NCBI GenBank assembly: GCA_009667805.1
Contig: CM019063.1
Location: 410,354,626-410,418,625, forward strand
Direction: 5' to 3'
Length of the DNA: 64,000 nucleotides
DNA from: Leptobrachium leishanense
Lineage: Eukaryota > Chordata > Amphibia > Anura > Megophryidae
Part shown: positions 34,851 through 47,379 of the stretch, piece after piece
Layout of the letters: every line of letters starts with the position of its first letter
How positions within the stretch are numbered: position 1 is the stretch's first letter
The notes under the pieces: model-generated
The model's database searches: none
Seen by the model: only the letters and a program-made list of their open reading frames with translations
Told to the model about the DNA's origin: nothing
Program-made: the position numbers and the translations under genes

Positions 34851-35296
34851 CCCCTTCATTATCAAGTGATTTAAAAAAAATAAAATTGCAGAAACCAGTG
34901 TTTTTTTTGTAAAATCATTTTTAATTATACAGGAATACATATCTACTACTGTAAATAACCTATTTGGCCAGTAGATGGCACCATCTACTGCCAAATTGAG
35001 TTACAGAGGTTTAAACAGCAGGTCTATATTTTTTTTTCTCCCAGCATCGGCTGCTGAAAGCCTGATATTTCAGAACTTTGAGCAGCTGATTTTACAGTTT
35101 TAGCTCTTTGGGCATTATGCCAACAGCGCTAAAACTTTGGGCCCACCTTCTGCAGTCCAAAAACAAATGAAGTTCCTTTCCAGCAAATGAATTTCATTAG
35201 CTTTTGGGCTGCAGATCAGCATATCGAGATATCTCTATCGGGGCACCAGATGGTGCCTTTCAAGCCCGAGATAACTCGATATCAGTAGTGAAGGAG
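34851..35296. mobile_element. TTAA-flanked element, degraded
   Basis: TTAA (34847-34850) followed by CCCCTTCATTATCAAGTGAT; at the other side CGATATCAGTAGTGAAGGAG and then TTGA. The ends are inverted repeats of CCCCTTCAYTA type. This fits a piggyBac- or Kolobok-like MITE, the right TTAA having mutated. The short palindrome GAGATATCTC lies near 35226. Confidence 0.55.
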
Positions 35297-35299
35297 TTG

Positions 35300-35504
35300 A
35301 GTAAAAAATATGAAAAAGATCGACAAACGTGAAACACAAATACAGTCCTGTAAAATCTTTTAAGAGTTTCATTTTCCTAGGTTGGTCACTCATCAACTGT
35401 TGTGCTGCCAAAGAAGGCATCCAATCCTAGCTGTCTCATCGGCACACCCCAAGAATGTTTAGCCCCTCCTTGGATGATAAAACAACCAAATAACCTAGCT
35501 TCAT
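35300..35504. other. No gene recognised
   Basis: Short interval between elements, no signal. Confidence 0.35.
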
Positions 35505-35507
35505 TAA

Positions 35508-35832
35508 GGGAGGCGGCACACGAGCATATTGTACTGCATCCGTTACGGACGCACTTTTTCACGGGAGATATTATGAGTACTGCGTAGAGTGCGTCCGTAA
35601 CGTCTGATGTCCCCACACCCTAGGAAAATACAGGGCAGCGTTGTTTCTGCGTCCGTTTAGCTTTTACACATCGATGTTAATTTTGCGTCCGTGGCTTTAT
35701 GCTTTGCCCGTCCGTGAACAAGTGCGCAGGTGCTTCGTGTGGGGTGTTTAATTGACTCCTTTATAAAGCTACGACAGACGTCAAACAGTACGGTCAAACG
35801 GACGCAAAATGTTTGCTAGTGTGCCGCCAGCC
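35508..35832. mobile_element. Harbinger-like MITE (family B variant)
   Basis: GGGAGGCGGCACACGAGCA at left against TGCTAGTGTGCCGCCAGCC at right, TTA after the right end (35833-35835), TAA before the left. The TIR differs from the other family-B copies (GGCACAC instead of GTCAGAC), and the change is present at both ends. CpG-rich interior. Confidence 0.72.
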
Positions 35833-35835
35833 TTA

Positions 35836-36560
35836 GACTTCTGCTGGAATTGTCTATAAATGTTAGAGGGAGGAAAGAGATAACTAATTTTCCATTGTTT
35901 ATTTATGATCATTGTTTCTTCAGTTCAGACAATAATTCGTCCCGATCGCTGAAATCAGCAGATTTTTTGGGCTGCAATTCAGCCATTTTTCAAATCAGGA
36001 GATTTAAATAAGAGCAGACTAGCATTTTGATTCAGTTCGAATATCGGCTATTCTTTTTAATAGAAATTTTGGCTTCAGCGATTCAATTCGAAAATATCAA
36101 AAAGTCGATTTCCGAAAAAATTTAAAGTGCTGAAAGGAGCTGATAAATTAATTTAAGACAGGGAAAAGGGGAAAATCATACTGAGAACTTTTTTTAAACA
36201 TTTGATTATTTAAATTGCTGTTCTTAATAGCAAAAATCTATAGGATGCTGTTCGAAAATATGCTTGTATTGCGCGTTTTGCCAGCTTTTTTTGGATCCAC
36301 ATTAGTTTTTGTTTTTCGGCTCTGTCTTTTCAATTGAAAAAGGCAATATTTGGGGAAAAATATTGGAGGAAACTCAGTGATATTTTTTTGCAAACATCTG
36401 CTGATGGAATTAAATCGAGTCGTTGTAGTCTTAGACTGGCCGTCCACTAGATCCGTATTTGTGCGATCATCTGTATGCGTCCGATCCTACAACATGGGGG
36501 GGGGGGGTGGAAGCAGCATCCATTAAGCTTCTTCATATTGCTTTGAAATCTCAATGTATC
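35836..36560. other. No gene recognised
   Basis: A-T rich with repeated TTCGAAT-type words (36010-36110). TTAGACTGGCCGTCCACTAG at 36430 resembles the start of a CpG-rich MITE without a matching end. A G run at 36496. Confidence 0.35.
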
Positions 36561-36567
36561 ATATGTT

Positions 36568-36857
36568 TCTACAGTCCTTCAAGAAGTCTCTGAAAACACA
36601 TTTCTTTAGAGAAGCCTATTGGCTTACTCCATAATCCCCCATTATACGTTTCTTGCTCCATCTCCCCACATGTACCCTGCTAATTCATGTTCTCTATGTA
36701 CCCTTACCTAGTGTGTGACACCTCTCCTCTTAGATTGTAAGCTCTCGAGCAGGGTCCGCTCTCCTACTGTTCTGTGTGTTTAACTTTTATTTGTTGTTCT
36801 GTCTCACCCAGAGCTACGAAACTTGTTGGCTCTTTATAAATGCTTGTGACTGTAACA
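36568..36857 (+). mobile_element. L2-like LINE 3' end
   Basis: CCTTCAAGAAGTCTCTGAAA and AGAAGCCTATTGGCTTACTC encode the last ORF2 residues (FKKSLKTHFFREAYWLTP). The UTR contains TTGTAAGCTCTCGAGCAGGG and ACTTGTTGGCTCTTTATAAA, the typical end of this frog L2 group. The next element inserted in its tail. A minus-strand relative is at 57890-58472. Confidence 0.85.
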
Positions 36858-36962
36858 TACCGTATTTTTCGCTCCATAAGACGCACCTGACCATAAGACG
36901 CACCTAGTTTTTAGAGGAGGAAAACCGGAAAATAAATATTCTGAATGAAATAGTGTAATAAT

Positions 36963-37796
36963 GGATATTGCCCCAGCTCGTGGATATGCCTTAGCTCACA
37001 CGTGGATATGCCTTAGCTCACACATGGATTTGCCCCAGCTCACACATGGATCTGCCCCATCAGCTCATGGATTTGCCCCAGCTCACACATGGATTTGCCC
37101 CAGCTCACACATGGATTTGCCCCAGCTCACACATGGATTTGCCCCATCAGCTCACACATGGATTTGCCCCAGCCAGCTCACACATGGATTTGCCCCATCA
37201 GCTCACACATGGATTTGCCCCAGCCAGCTCACACATGGATTTGCCCCATCAGCTCACACATGGATTTGCCCCAGCCAGCTCTCACATGGATTTGCCCCAG
37301 CCAGCTCTCACATGGATTTGCCCCAGCCAGCTCTCACATGGATTTTCCCCATCAGCTCACACATGGATTTGCCCCATCAGCTCACACATGGATTTGCACC
37401 AGCCAGCTCTCACATGGATTTGCCCCAGCCAGCTCTCACATGGATTTGCCCCAGCCAGCTCTCACATGGATTTGCCCCATCAGCTCACACATGGATTTGC
37501 CCCATCAGCTCACACATGGATTTGCCCCATCAGCTCACACATGGATTTGCCCCAGCCAGCTCACACATGGATTTGCCCCATCAGCTCACACATGGATTTG
37601 CCCCATCAGCTCACACATGGATTTGCCCCAGCCAGCTCACATGGATTTGCCCCATCAGCTCACACATGGATTTGCCCAATCAGCTCACACATGGATTTGC
37701 CCCATCAGCTCACACATGGATTTGCCCCAGCCAGCTCTCACATGGATTTGCCCCAGCCAGCTCACACATTGATAATTCCCCAGCTCACATATGGAT
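36963..37796 (+). repeat. Minisatellite, 24-28-bp units with CAGCTCACACATGGAT core
   Basis: About 32 units of CAGCTCACACATGGATTTGCC followed by CCA, CCAT or CCAGC. The first and last units read GGATATGCC, ACATTGATAATTCCC and GGATATGGCCC, closer to the units at 15052-17745. Open frames of 230 to 300 codons over it are artefacts of the repeat. Confidence 0.93.
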
Positions 37797-38050
37797 ATGG
37801 CCCAGCAGCTCGTGGATGTGCCTCCGCTCACCTGCCGCCGCCGCGTTTGTCTCCCTCTGAGCATGCGTCCGGCGGCAGGAAGCTTGGGCACTCGCCTGGG
37901 GGAGCCACGTGACCGCGATCTCGGGAGATCGCGGTCACGTGGCTCCCCCAGGCGAGTGCCCAAGCTTCCTGCCGCCAGACGCATGCTCAGAGGGAGACGA
38001 ACGCGGCGGCGGCAGGTGAGCGGAGGCACATCCACGAGCTGCTGGGCCAT
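37797..38050. repeat. 254-bp near-perfect palindrome
   Basis: Symmetric about 37923/37924 (GATCTCGGGAGATC). The 127-bp arms, starting ATGGCCCAGCAGCTCGTGG, differ at about two positions besides the centre. GC-rich, with AAGCTTGGGCACTCGCC and CACGTGACCGCGATC in each arm. It follows the minisatellite directly and is followed by the right terminal hairpin of the element. Confidence 0.95.
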
Positions 38051-38130
38051 ATTCGCTCCATAAGACGCACCCACTTTTCCCCCACTTTTTGGGGGAAAAA
38101 AGTGCGTCTTATGGAGCGAAAAATACGGTA

Positions 38131-39123
38131 TATTGTCACATAAGCAGTTACCTAGGGGCTTTTTGTATACATGAATTCAATAGGTTAAGTCTCTGACAAA
38201 TCTCAGCTTCAAAGATAATGTTAAAGAGCTGCAGAGCTAGAGCATTGAGTACTCTGTCTAGATGAAGCAGATTGTTCGTGATTGTGGGACTGCGTTTAGT
38301 GCAGTTGTTAAATGTAAATATGACTTTATAACATTGTGATGGCCAATTCCCCATGGCACTTGCGCTTCCTGATCTGTTCGTGACATTGCACTGGCTCCTC
38401 ACTGCCGCATTGAAATGCAAATGACAGAGTTAATTGGCTAAGAGATAAATCCAGAATGAGCGGTGAACGATGCAGCAGGGAGTTAAGTGGCTAAGTGACA
38501 ATTACTGATCTCCGTCCCCAGTATCAGGAGCCTCCTGCCCGTTTTCCTGGGCTTAAAGAAGCTGGAGCATATTAATTGGAGTGCCTCTCTGTTAACAAGC
38601 CTCTCTCACTCACTTATCAGGTGCCACTTTGTGCTGGACTGACATGGTTTCCTTCAAATCCTGATTTATATTGGTTGTCACTAGCTTTACAGTGTGTGAT
38701 GTTAACCATTGCCTCCATTCGTCTCTCCATCACTAACATGTCTGTCCCTATCTTCCTTTAGAGAGAGAGAATGACTGGTTACATGTAGGACCAAACTACG
38801 AAAGCGTTTGACTCCTCCTGGGTCCAAATAAAACTCATTTATTTGTAGAAATTAAAACAGACACAAGGCAACATACAGAGGATAGAGCAATAATCTCCTA
38901 ACACTTTTCGTACATAATCTTATCGGAAATGTCCCTTTACCGTCAATGCCTTTCTCTCCCATCTCTCTTCAAATCTCTTACTCAATTTGTGTCCTACCTC
39001 ACGGTATCTCTACTCCATTCCCCCTCACTTACTTGGTCCTACTTCCCTCATTTCAAGGTAGCATTACTTGGTCGGAATGATCTTCTGCTCTCTCTTTCTG
39101 GTTAAAGTTCTGGTGGTCACAAT
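38131..39123. other. No gene recognised; unique-looking sequence
   Basis: No recognisable exon. 38200-38600 is balanced in composition and free of transposon ends, so conserved non-coding DNA is possible but unproved. Confidence 0.4.
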
Positions 39124-39400
39124 TTAGAAACAGAGAAAAATGTCGGCAGATAAGAACCTTTCGGCCCATCTAGTCTGCCCAATTACATGGATACTTTACC
39201 TGGATTTATCTTTTGTTTAGGATAGCCTTATGCCTATCCCATGCTTGCTTAAATTCAATTACTGTTTTGGCCTCTACCACTTCTACTGGAAGGCTGTTCC
39301 ATGTATCCACCACCCTCTCAGTAAAATAATGCTTCCTGATGTTACTTTTAAACCTTTGCCCCTCTAATCTAAGACTATGTCCTCTTGTTTTGCTTTTGAG
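39124..39400 (-). mobile_element. CR1 LINE 3' end, minus strand
   Basis: Reverse complement of the CR1 family at 15339-15803. On the minus strand about 65 codons (TRGHSLRLEGQRFKSNI, HYFTERVVDTWNSLPVEVV) end at 39206, followed by the UTR with GGGCAGACTAGATGGGCCGA. Only a short stump of the TTTCTA tail remains, TTTCTCTGTTTCTAAATTG. The frame is undamaged but severely 5'-truncated. Confidence 0.92.
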
Positions 39401-41620
39401 GGTGCTATTCAAAACTTCATGAAACAGGAAGCCACTAAGGGAAAATGTGGTCGCGAGTTGATAGTCTTTAGCGGCTCCCTGTTACCAACTCTATTCCAAC
39501 GGAGTCACTGAATTAGTGACACGGGTTGGAATATTTGGGAGTGGCAGATAGATACCGGCAGCAGAGCCACGCTCCATGGAGTCAAGCACAACCCAGTGTG
39601 AGCGATATGCAAGTTTACATATCTCAGGTCACGCATGAGGAACTGTTTTTTTTTCCAGTATTCCAGTACTCACAGCCAGAGGAAGCTGTGGATTAGAAGT
39701 AAGTTTTTTTTTTTTTTTGGTGGAGTTTTTCTTTAAGGGATTTTGCAAAATCACTAAACACTAGGCTCTGGGAGCTGATATTTTCTAAGGAATACTGCCT
39801 CAAGAGGAGAACAGTGAGTTATGTTGGAATAACTTGCTGTTCTTGAGCTGAGCCTTTCTTAACGGCTGCTATACAAACTACGGTAAGGAATCGCTAATGC
39901 CGAGCCACGAGCAAAGCTTGTGGCAAGGTTGGAATAGAATCTTGAGCTCTTGAGTTTCCATTAATGATAGGGTTGGAACAGGGTCCTTAATTGGGACCCT
40001 GGGACAAGTGATGGCTTGAGAGGAAACACGGATTAGAGTCTGTTTACTGAAGTTCCAGGTCTGGTGCTAAATATCACCCTATACAGGTATCAGCGTTGTC
40101 AAGCTCCTGCCCCCAGATGTTTCTGAACTACAACTACCCATGATTCTCTGTCCATCTATTGCTTTGAAGGAATTCTGGTAATTGTAGGCATCAACATCTG
40201 AGAAGCCGTGAGTTTGACAGGCCTGCCCTAGACTTCAGTCCTATGATGTCTCGGTGGCTAATACTGCCCAAGGGAGAATTTGCATATGGAGTTTGCATGA
40301 CTAAATCATTTGCTTTGCTAAAAGAGATGACACAGCTCCCTGGTAAATGTGGGACTATCTCTTTTTAGTTTAATGTAGATTGTTTTTATTTGCTGATCTA
40401 AATTCCCTTCTAATAGGAACTTAATATTTTAAGAGATGCTCGCTGATTTATGCTTATGTTTCTGTCGAGGCATAGATCCGTTGCTTCCAGCTGGAAATGA
40501 TAAACAGAGCAGTCAGAACTGCAGAAAATGTATGTACATAGATTATTTGTTAAGTGAAAGTACCTGGGTAGCAGTGCTATTTCTAGCACAGAACACCATG
40601 AGTTCTACAAATATGTTCCGTTCCCTACTAAACTCTTTTAAATGTCGGAATATGCCTGAGCAAAAAGAAGAAACAAAACAATTCCATGTATGAATGGCTA
40701 TTAATATATTATAATATACACTCAACAGCAGACTGGTCATATACCAACCAAAGCTGTCACTATATAGCCTAGTGTGGGGGAAAAGATCTCCCTGACTTGC
40801 CCAGTGCTACATTTCTGGTTCGATCAGTGTTGGCCTTCTTGTCAAGCTCGGCCCATCTTTGTTCATACCTACCTCCTTCTTCCTAAGAACTGCAGAAAGC
40901 TAAAGTATTGAATATACCTATCTGGATGTGCCTGGACAAAAAAGTCGCATTTTATCTGTATTTTAAAAGTTCTGCTCTTTTAAACCTTTCATACAACCAA
41001 TGTCAAGAGTGAGCCTTGCTCTGTTTTTGTGGACTCCTTTTTGTATTTGAGAGGTAGATGAAGGCTGTGTTTCTTCTGAGCACAAGACTGGTTTACAGGA
41101 AAAGGTCGCCATTGAGATTTAGACTGAATATTGTCGAGCATGAGTTATAATGTTGGCTGGACGTTCTGCATGCTGTGAAACAGGATAACGAAATCAGAGT
41201 CCATTTTAGCACATGATCTCATGATGCTGGGATTCAAATGAGATTATTTTTCTAGAAACAATAATATACCATTTGAAATGGACAACCAGGGGAAGGACAA
41301 ATACAAAATTGATGTTATTCTCATGTAATGAGTTAGTAACAAAATCAGAAATCCCACTGATTATAGCTGGGTAATTACATTCCTACTGGTACTTGGATTA
41401 TTTAGAAATGACGAAAAGGCTGGTGGATAAACTGTTTTGCTGGATCTTGCATGTCATCGACTTTTATGTCTAGGAAAATTATAATAATTCTCTCCTCCTT
41501 CTCCCCTTACCCCTTTGTAGTTTTTTTTCACGTGCTATTGCCCCCTTGTGTTTCTCTCTTATATAGTCAATATTCCCTATAATATATGTTTGTTATGTCT
41601 ACCTATGGCCTTCATGCACC
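39401..41620. other. No gene; contains old repeats
   Basis: GCAAAATCACTAAACACTAG at about 39747 is the reversed hairpin-repeat motif (GTTAAGTGATTTTGC), so about 39640-39850 is a copy of that family. At 40094-40226, GTTGTCAAGCTC, ACTACAACTACCCATGATTC and GAGTTTGACAGG form a small imperfect palindrome of hAT-MITE type. 40230-41620 shows nothing recognisable. Confidence 0.45.
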
Positions 41621-41842
41621 TACAGTGGCAAGAAAAAGTATGTGAACCCTTTGGGATTACGTGGAGTTTTGCATGAATTGGTCATAAAATGTGCTCTGAT
41701 CTTCATCTAAGTCACAACAATTTGAAAAACACAGTCTGCTTAAAATAATACAACTCAAACATTATATGTTTTCATGTTTTTATTGAACAGAACATGTAAA
41801 CATTCACAGTGCAGGGTGGAAAAAGTATGTGAACCTTTAGAC

Positions 41843-42956
<1,114 letters not shown>

Positions 42957-43160
42957 TAATATCACACTGATTGGACTCAAGGTTGGCTCACTCCTGGCTC
43001 CAATTAGCTCTTGGAAAAGTCATTAGGCTAGGGGTTCACATACTTTTTCCACCCTGCACTGTGTATGTTTACATGTTATGTTCAATAAACACATGAAAAC
43101 ATATAATGTTTGTGTTGTATTATTTTAAGCAGACTGTGTTTTTCAAATTGTTGTGACTAA

Positions 43161-43587
43161 GGCTAGGGTCAGACTAGCGCAGTTTTAACGTGCGTTTAGC
43201 CGCACGAAATCACGGCCGTACTAGCAGCAAATGACGTCCAATGCCGGGGAACATACGACGAACGGCCGCACGAAAGTTCGTCCGCGCAACGCAAGTGGCC
43301 AACGAACGCATTTTATCGAGAACGTCAAACCGCTACTACTGACGTACAGAGTGCGCTGCGGCCGCATAGCGGCGTGTGTGTGTGATTAGGAGACGTCAGA
43401 CGCTGCTAATGTCCGGCTAACATAACGTCCAGACGCAAAAAGTGTTTTATTGAGGATCCGTACAAAATCACGGACGAAGAAGCGCATCGTATGACCGCTA
43501 TCGCGTATTCCGTGAAAAAATACGTACGTTCGTTCGACCGCACTTTTTCACGGGCAACGTGAAAAATGCGTTCGTCTGACCCTAGCC
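43161..43587. mobile_element. Harbinger-like MITE (family B) inside Tc1 copy A
   Basis: GGCTAGGGTCAGACTAGCGC and GTTCGTCTGACCCTAGCC; TAA left (43158-43160) and TTA right (43588-43590). The empty site in Tc1 copy B reads GTGACTTAGATGAAGAT, proving a 3-bp duplication of TTA (left copy with one change). CpG-rich 427 bp, non-coding. Confidence 0.92.
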
Positions 43588-43821
43588 TTAGATGAAGATC
43601 AGAACACATTTTATGACCAATTCATGCAAAACTCCAGGTAATCCCAAAGGGTTCACATACTTTTTCTTGCCACTGTAGGCTACTCCTATCAACTTATCTT
43701 TTTAGTTTCTTATAGTCCCTCTTTTGATTGAAAACCTAATTTCTAAAAGTGACCAACAACCTCCATGTGAAGAATAGAAACTTTAAAAGTCTCTGATTTC
43801 AAAATTCTCTACTGAAATTTA

Positions 43822-44733
43822 AGGGTTATTCAGAGAGCACCGAAAGGTGTCTGACATTTCGGTGCTTTCTTGTTCCGCCGCACTTCGGGGAATCAAATTT
43901 CACGATCATGTGGTGAATTCGCCATTCAATGCAGAGTCCCCGAAGCGCAGGGAAAAGCCACCGAACTTTTTTGAAAATCCGCCGATAACCCGCTGATACG
44001 ATACGAAAATATCGGCTCACTTCGAACTGCCGCAGAAAACCCACTGAACGTACCCAACAATCTGCCCAAAAAAACTCTTAACCCGTCCGAAAAAAGCCGA
44101 CGATCTGCCGAGCACAGTGCCGACCAGCTGGCGGAAAAAGCTGAGAAGCCGACTAACGGGGTATAAAAATAAAACAAAATGATTGAAACTCAAAAAATTT
44201 CAAATGCTGTTTGCAAAAAAAAATACTAGACAAAAATGTCTGGAATTAACATATAAGGTCCTATGAATAATGATAAAAAGATCTGTTACAGGAATAAAAA
44301 TAAAAGCTCTCTTTTAAAAAAAAAAAAGAAATCTGAGAAATTTATTTTGCCGATAAATGCTTAAAAAAATCCTAGAAAATAGAGACTTTTTGCTGGAAAT
44401 TAAAAGAATAAACGGTTTAATAGATTTTGTATAAAAACGGGAATATTTTTAACATTGAAACCTATGGGATTCGCCTGAATAAACCTGCCGAATGAAGCCA
44501 CTGAACATCAGGGTATTTCACTGACATTTCACTGCTGTTCGGTGTTCTCTGAATAGGCTAACCGTTGCTTCTCTATGGTGATTTCACTGCTGTCAAACAG
44601 GCACCGTATTTCGCTGGAAATTCCCCAATATTTGGCGAATTACTAGGTTTTGAATAGCCGAATGACGCCGTATGGGGAAATTCACCATGCGTTGTAATTT
44701 CGGGGCCAGTTCGGATCTCTCCGAATAACCCTG
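43822..44733 (+). mobile_element. Harbinger-like ~0.9-kb TIR element (family A), complete
   Basis: AGGGTTATTCAGAGAGC at left, CTCTCCGAATAACCCTG at right, TTA before and after (43819-43821, 44734-44736). The left hairpin (GCACCGAAA 43837-43845 with TTTCGGTGC 43857-43865) has a different sequence from that of 3522-4430 but the same place and size. Closest to 1-450 and 19690-20450, a second subfamily. Confidence 0.85.
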
Positions 44734-44736
44734 TTA

Positions 44737-45585
44737 ATAAAATTAACTATAAGCTTCTGTCCAAGGTTCTACATCCTATTAATTTTTATTTTATGACATA
44801 CCCTGATTCTACACTGTACCCATCGTTCTCCATCTCGTATTTTAGTGATTTTATTGCGTCTTCTAATGCCATCAGTCCTTTTGTTGGAAAGCACTGTGAC
44901 CTTGTTCCGTGTCCCATGTTTTAACATCAACTTATTTTGAAACTTATTTTGATTTAAAACTGATCACACTTTAAATGGTAGGATGGGCGCATATTCTCTG
45001 CTGATGCTTCAAAGAAGGTGTCTCCTATTACAGTTTATGAGAGGCTTAAATCAGTGACTAATACTGCCTATGATGTATCACAAGAGAGCACCGACACTTA
45101 AAAGTTTGTTAGGAGTAGCGCACCCAACCCCTAAAAATTTAGAATTTTATTGTACGATCACTGTATTTATACATTTATTGCTCATATTGAGGGCTAGTTG
45201 TGCTCCGAGATCCTAAAGTACTTCTTCTGGTTGCAGTTAAATAATTCTAGGTGCATAGACTCAATGGTCTTTTATGTCTTGTATGTTGTTACAGGTATCA
45301 CTGGTGGTTCCTTACCCTGGTCCTGAAGTAGTCCATTTCCTCTGTATTGTGTTTTGGATATATTTGTGTAAAACCATGTAACTACGGTTCAGTTATGCTG
45401 GATGTGTTTTATACGTTTACTATAACAGTTTATTAGGTTTCAGGAGCCAGAATACTTCAACATACTTAAAATTCTGGGATTTACGCTGTTCCAAGCTAAA
45501 AATATTCTGTTGGAGATTCATACCAGTTCTTGAACAGACTGTAATTCAGTCAGAAGTTGTGCAAACTCTGGACATGAAAGAGACA
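44737..45585. other. No gene recognised
   Basis: GAAGGTGTCTCCTATTACAG near 45014 resembles the hairpin-repeat family, but no clear stem survives. Nothing else recognisable. Confidence 0.35.
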
Positions 45586-45587
45586 TA

Positions 45588-47377
45588 CGTCACATTCAGA
45601 AACTATTCAGACCCCTTCATTATTTTATTTTTTTTTAATTTGCTGCCTTATGCTAAAATAGTTTAAATACATTTTTTTTCCACATAATTTCTACACTCAA
45701 TAATTCAGAATGTCAAACCAAAAACAAATTACTTACAAGATTGCAAATTTAGTAAATATCACATTGATGTAAGTATTCAGACTCTTATCTCAGAACTTAA
45801 TTGAAGGATTAGGGTAGTTTCTATGTTTCATCTCTGCAGATTCCCTCAAACTCTGCCAGGTTAGGTGGGGTCTGTCAGTGGACAGCCATTTTCAGGTCTT
45901 TCCTGAGATGTCTAATTGGGTACAAGTCTGGGCTCTGGCTGAGCTGCTCAAGATCATTTGTTGAGTTGCCCCTAAGCCACTCTTGTGTTGTCTTATCTGT
46001 GTGTTTGGGTCATTGTTCTGCTAGAAGGTGAACCTTTAACTCAGTCTGTGGTCCTGAACACATTGAAACAGGCTTTCATTAAGGACAATCTGTATATTTT
46101 GCTGCATTCAGCTTTCCATCGACTGTGGAAAAAAACATATTGCTAGCACCACCTTCCTTTACCATTGAGATGGCATTGTGCAGGTGATGAGTAGTACCTG
46201 GTTTTCTTCAGACATGATGCATTAAATTGAGGCCAAAAATTCAATCGTTTTCTCACCAGACCAGGGAAGCACGTTTCTCACAGTCTATGAGTCGCCCACT
46301 GATGACCGTCCCCCCCGCAAGGAGAAAAGGAAACATGACACAATAATAACTCAGACCACTTTGTACTGTGGAATGATATTATTTATTATCGGCCACAGCT
46401 ACAAACTCCACTAAATATAAAATAAAACCTATAACAGTAAAAATGAAGACAGTGCTGCAAGGCGTCTCCACATCTCAACTATACCTCTCCTAAACCAAAA
46501 CCCAACTTAACTCCGTTCCCATCTCCCTTACTTCAAATCTGCAAATTCCACCTTATACCAAGAACCCTACCTCAGCACTGCCTACCAAGCCCTGCTGTGA
46601 CAAAGGGGAATATAAAAACCCCAAATTACCCCAAAAAACAATCCCAACATAATCCATGTATAAAGGGAGGGAGTTAGGGTGGGGATGCTGCTTTCCAGGT
46701 TACCTCAGGGGAAAAAAGGCACGCAGAGCCAGAGCACGTGCGCCTTTTAACTGCTCCCTCGCCCCCGCCCCCTCATCCTCCTGCTCTAACTGCTACCCTA
46801 ACTGAAATACTCCTAGCGTGCTAGCATCAGGGGCAACTCAAGGGCCCTCCACCCGAGTTGTTCCAGGCCTTCATTAGTCCTTTAGGTGCTTTCATATGTG
46901 TCGCAGTGAGGAGAGACTTCCGTCTGACCAGTCTGCCATAAAGATCAGATCACTGGAGTGTTACAGTGGTGGTTATCCTTATGCAAGTTTCTCCCTTCTC
47001 CACACATTCTGGAATTCACCCAGAGTGACCATCACGTTCTTGGTCACCTCTCAAATCAAGACCCTTCTCTCCCAATTTCTCAGTTTGTTCCTGCACACAA
47101 ACCTGTCTCTGTCTCTGCAGGCTGTTTCTTTGACCTCATGGCTTGGTTTTTGCTCTTCTATGCATTTGCAGCTGTGAGACATAGCAAAGAAACCGAATAT
47201 GTTTGTCAATATATTTCACTTTTTCAACATGCAAAATATTTGTTTTATTGCTTTGTCGCTATGGGACATCGAGTGTAGATTGATTTGAAAACAATTGATC
47301 AATTTTAGCATAAAGCTGCAACATAAAAATTGTGGTAAAAAAATGAAGGGGTCTGAATACTTTCTGAATGCATTGCA
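45588..47377 (-). mobile_element. Third Tc1 family, eroded, with an insertion
   Basis: CATTCAGAAACTATTCAGAC, CCCTTCATTATTTT at left and AATGAAGGGGTCTGAATACT, TTCTGAATGCATTGCA at right, with TA at 45586-45587 and 47378-47379. Between about 45840 and 46285 the minus strand still resembles Tc1 transposase (TTGTGTTGTC, TTTGGGTCATTGTTCTGCTA correspond to the NDPKHT region). Frames are destroyed. A foreign block splits it at about 46285-46870. Confidence 0.8.
46285..46870. mobile_element. Unclassified insertion inside the third Tc1
   Basis: The Tc1 text stops near CACAGTCTATGAGTCGCC and resumes near TTAGTCCTTTAGGTGC. The intervening ~0.58 kb is C-rich and unlike Tc1. No inverted ends or clear TSD could be placed; boundaries are approximate. 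Confidence 0.45.
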
Positions 47378-47379
47378 TA

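Larger units (their letters stand above)
36860..38128 (+). mobile_element. TA-flanked DNA element carrying minisatellite and palindrome
   Basis: Ends CCGTATTTTTCGCTCCATAA and TTATGGAGCGAAAAATACGG, perfect 20-bp inverted repeats continuing into GACGCAC, with TA at 36858-36859 and 38129-38130. The right end also folds on itself (38051-38113, GCTCCATAAGACGCAC with its complement). Inside: unique A-rich leader, a minisatellite (36963-37796) and a 254-bp palindrome. No transposase. Superfamily not recognised; TA could be the TSD. Confidence 0.82.

Noticed and set aside
36961..37912. Overlapping open frames of 227-299 codons (SHMDLPQ repeats)
   Set aside because: Same reason: minisatellite read in three phases. 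The longest frame in the window is therefore not a gene.
37685..38074. Open frames in both directions over the palindrome
   Set aside because: A palindrome gives mirrored open frames; GC-rich DNA lacks stops. No coding signal beyond that.
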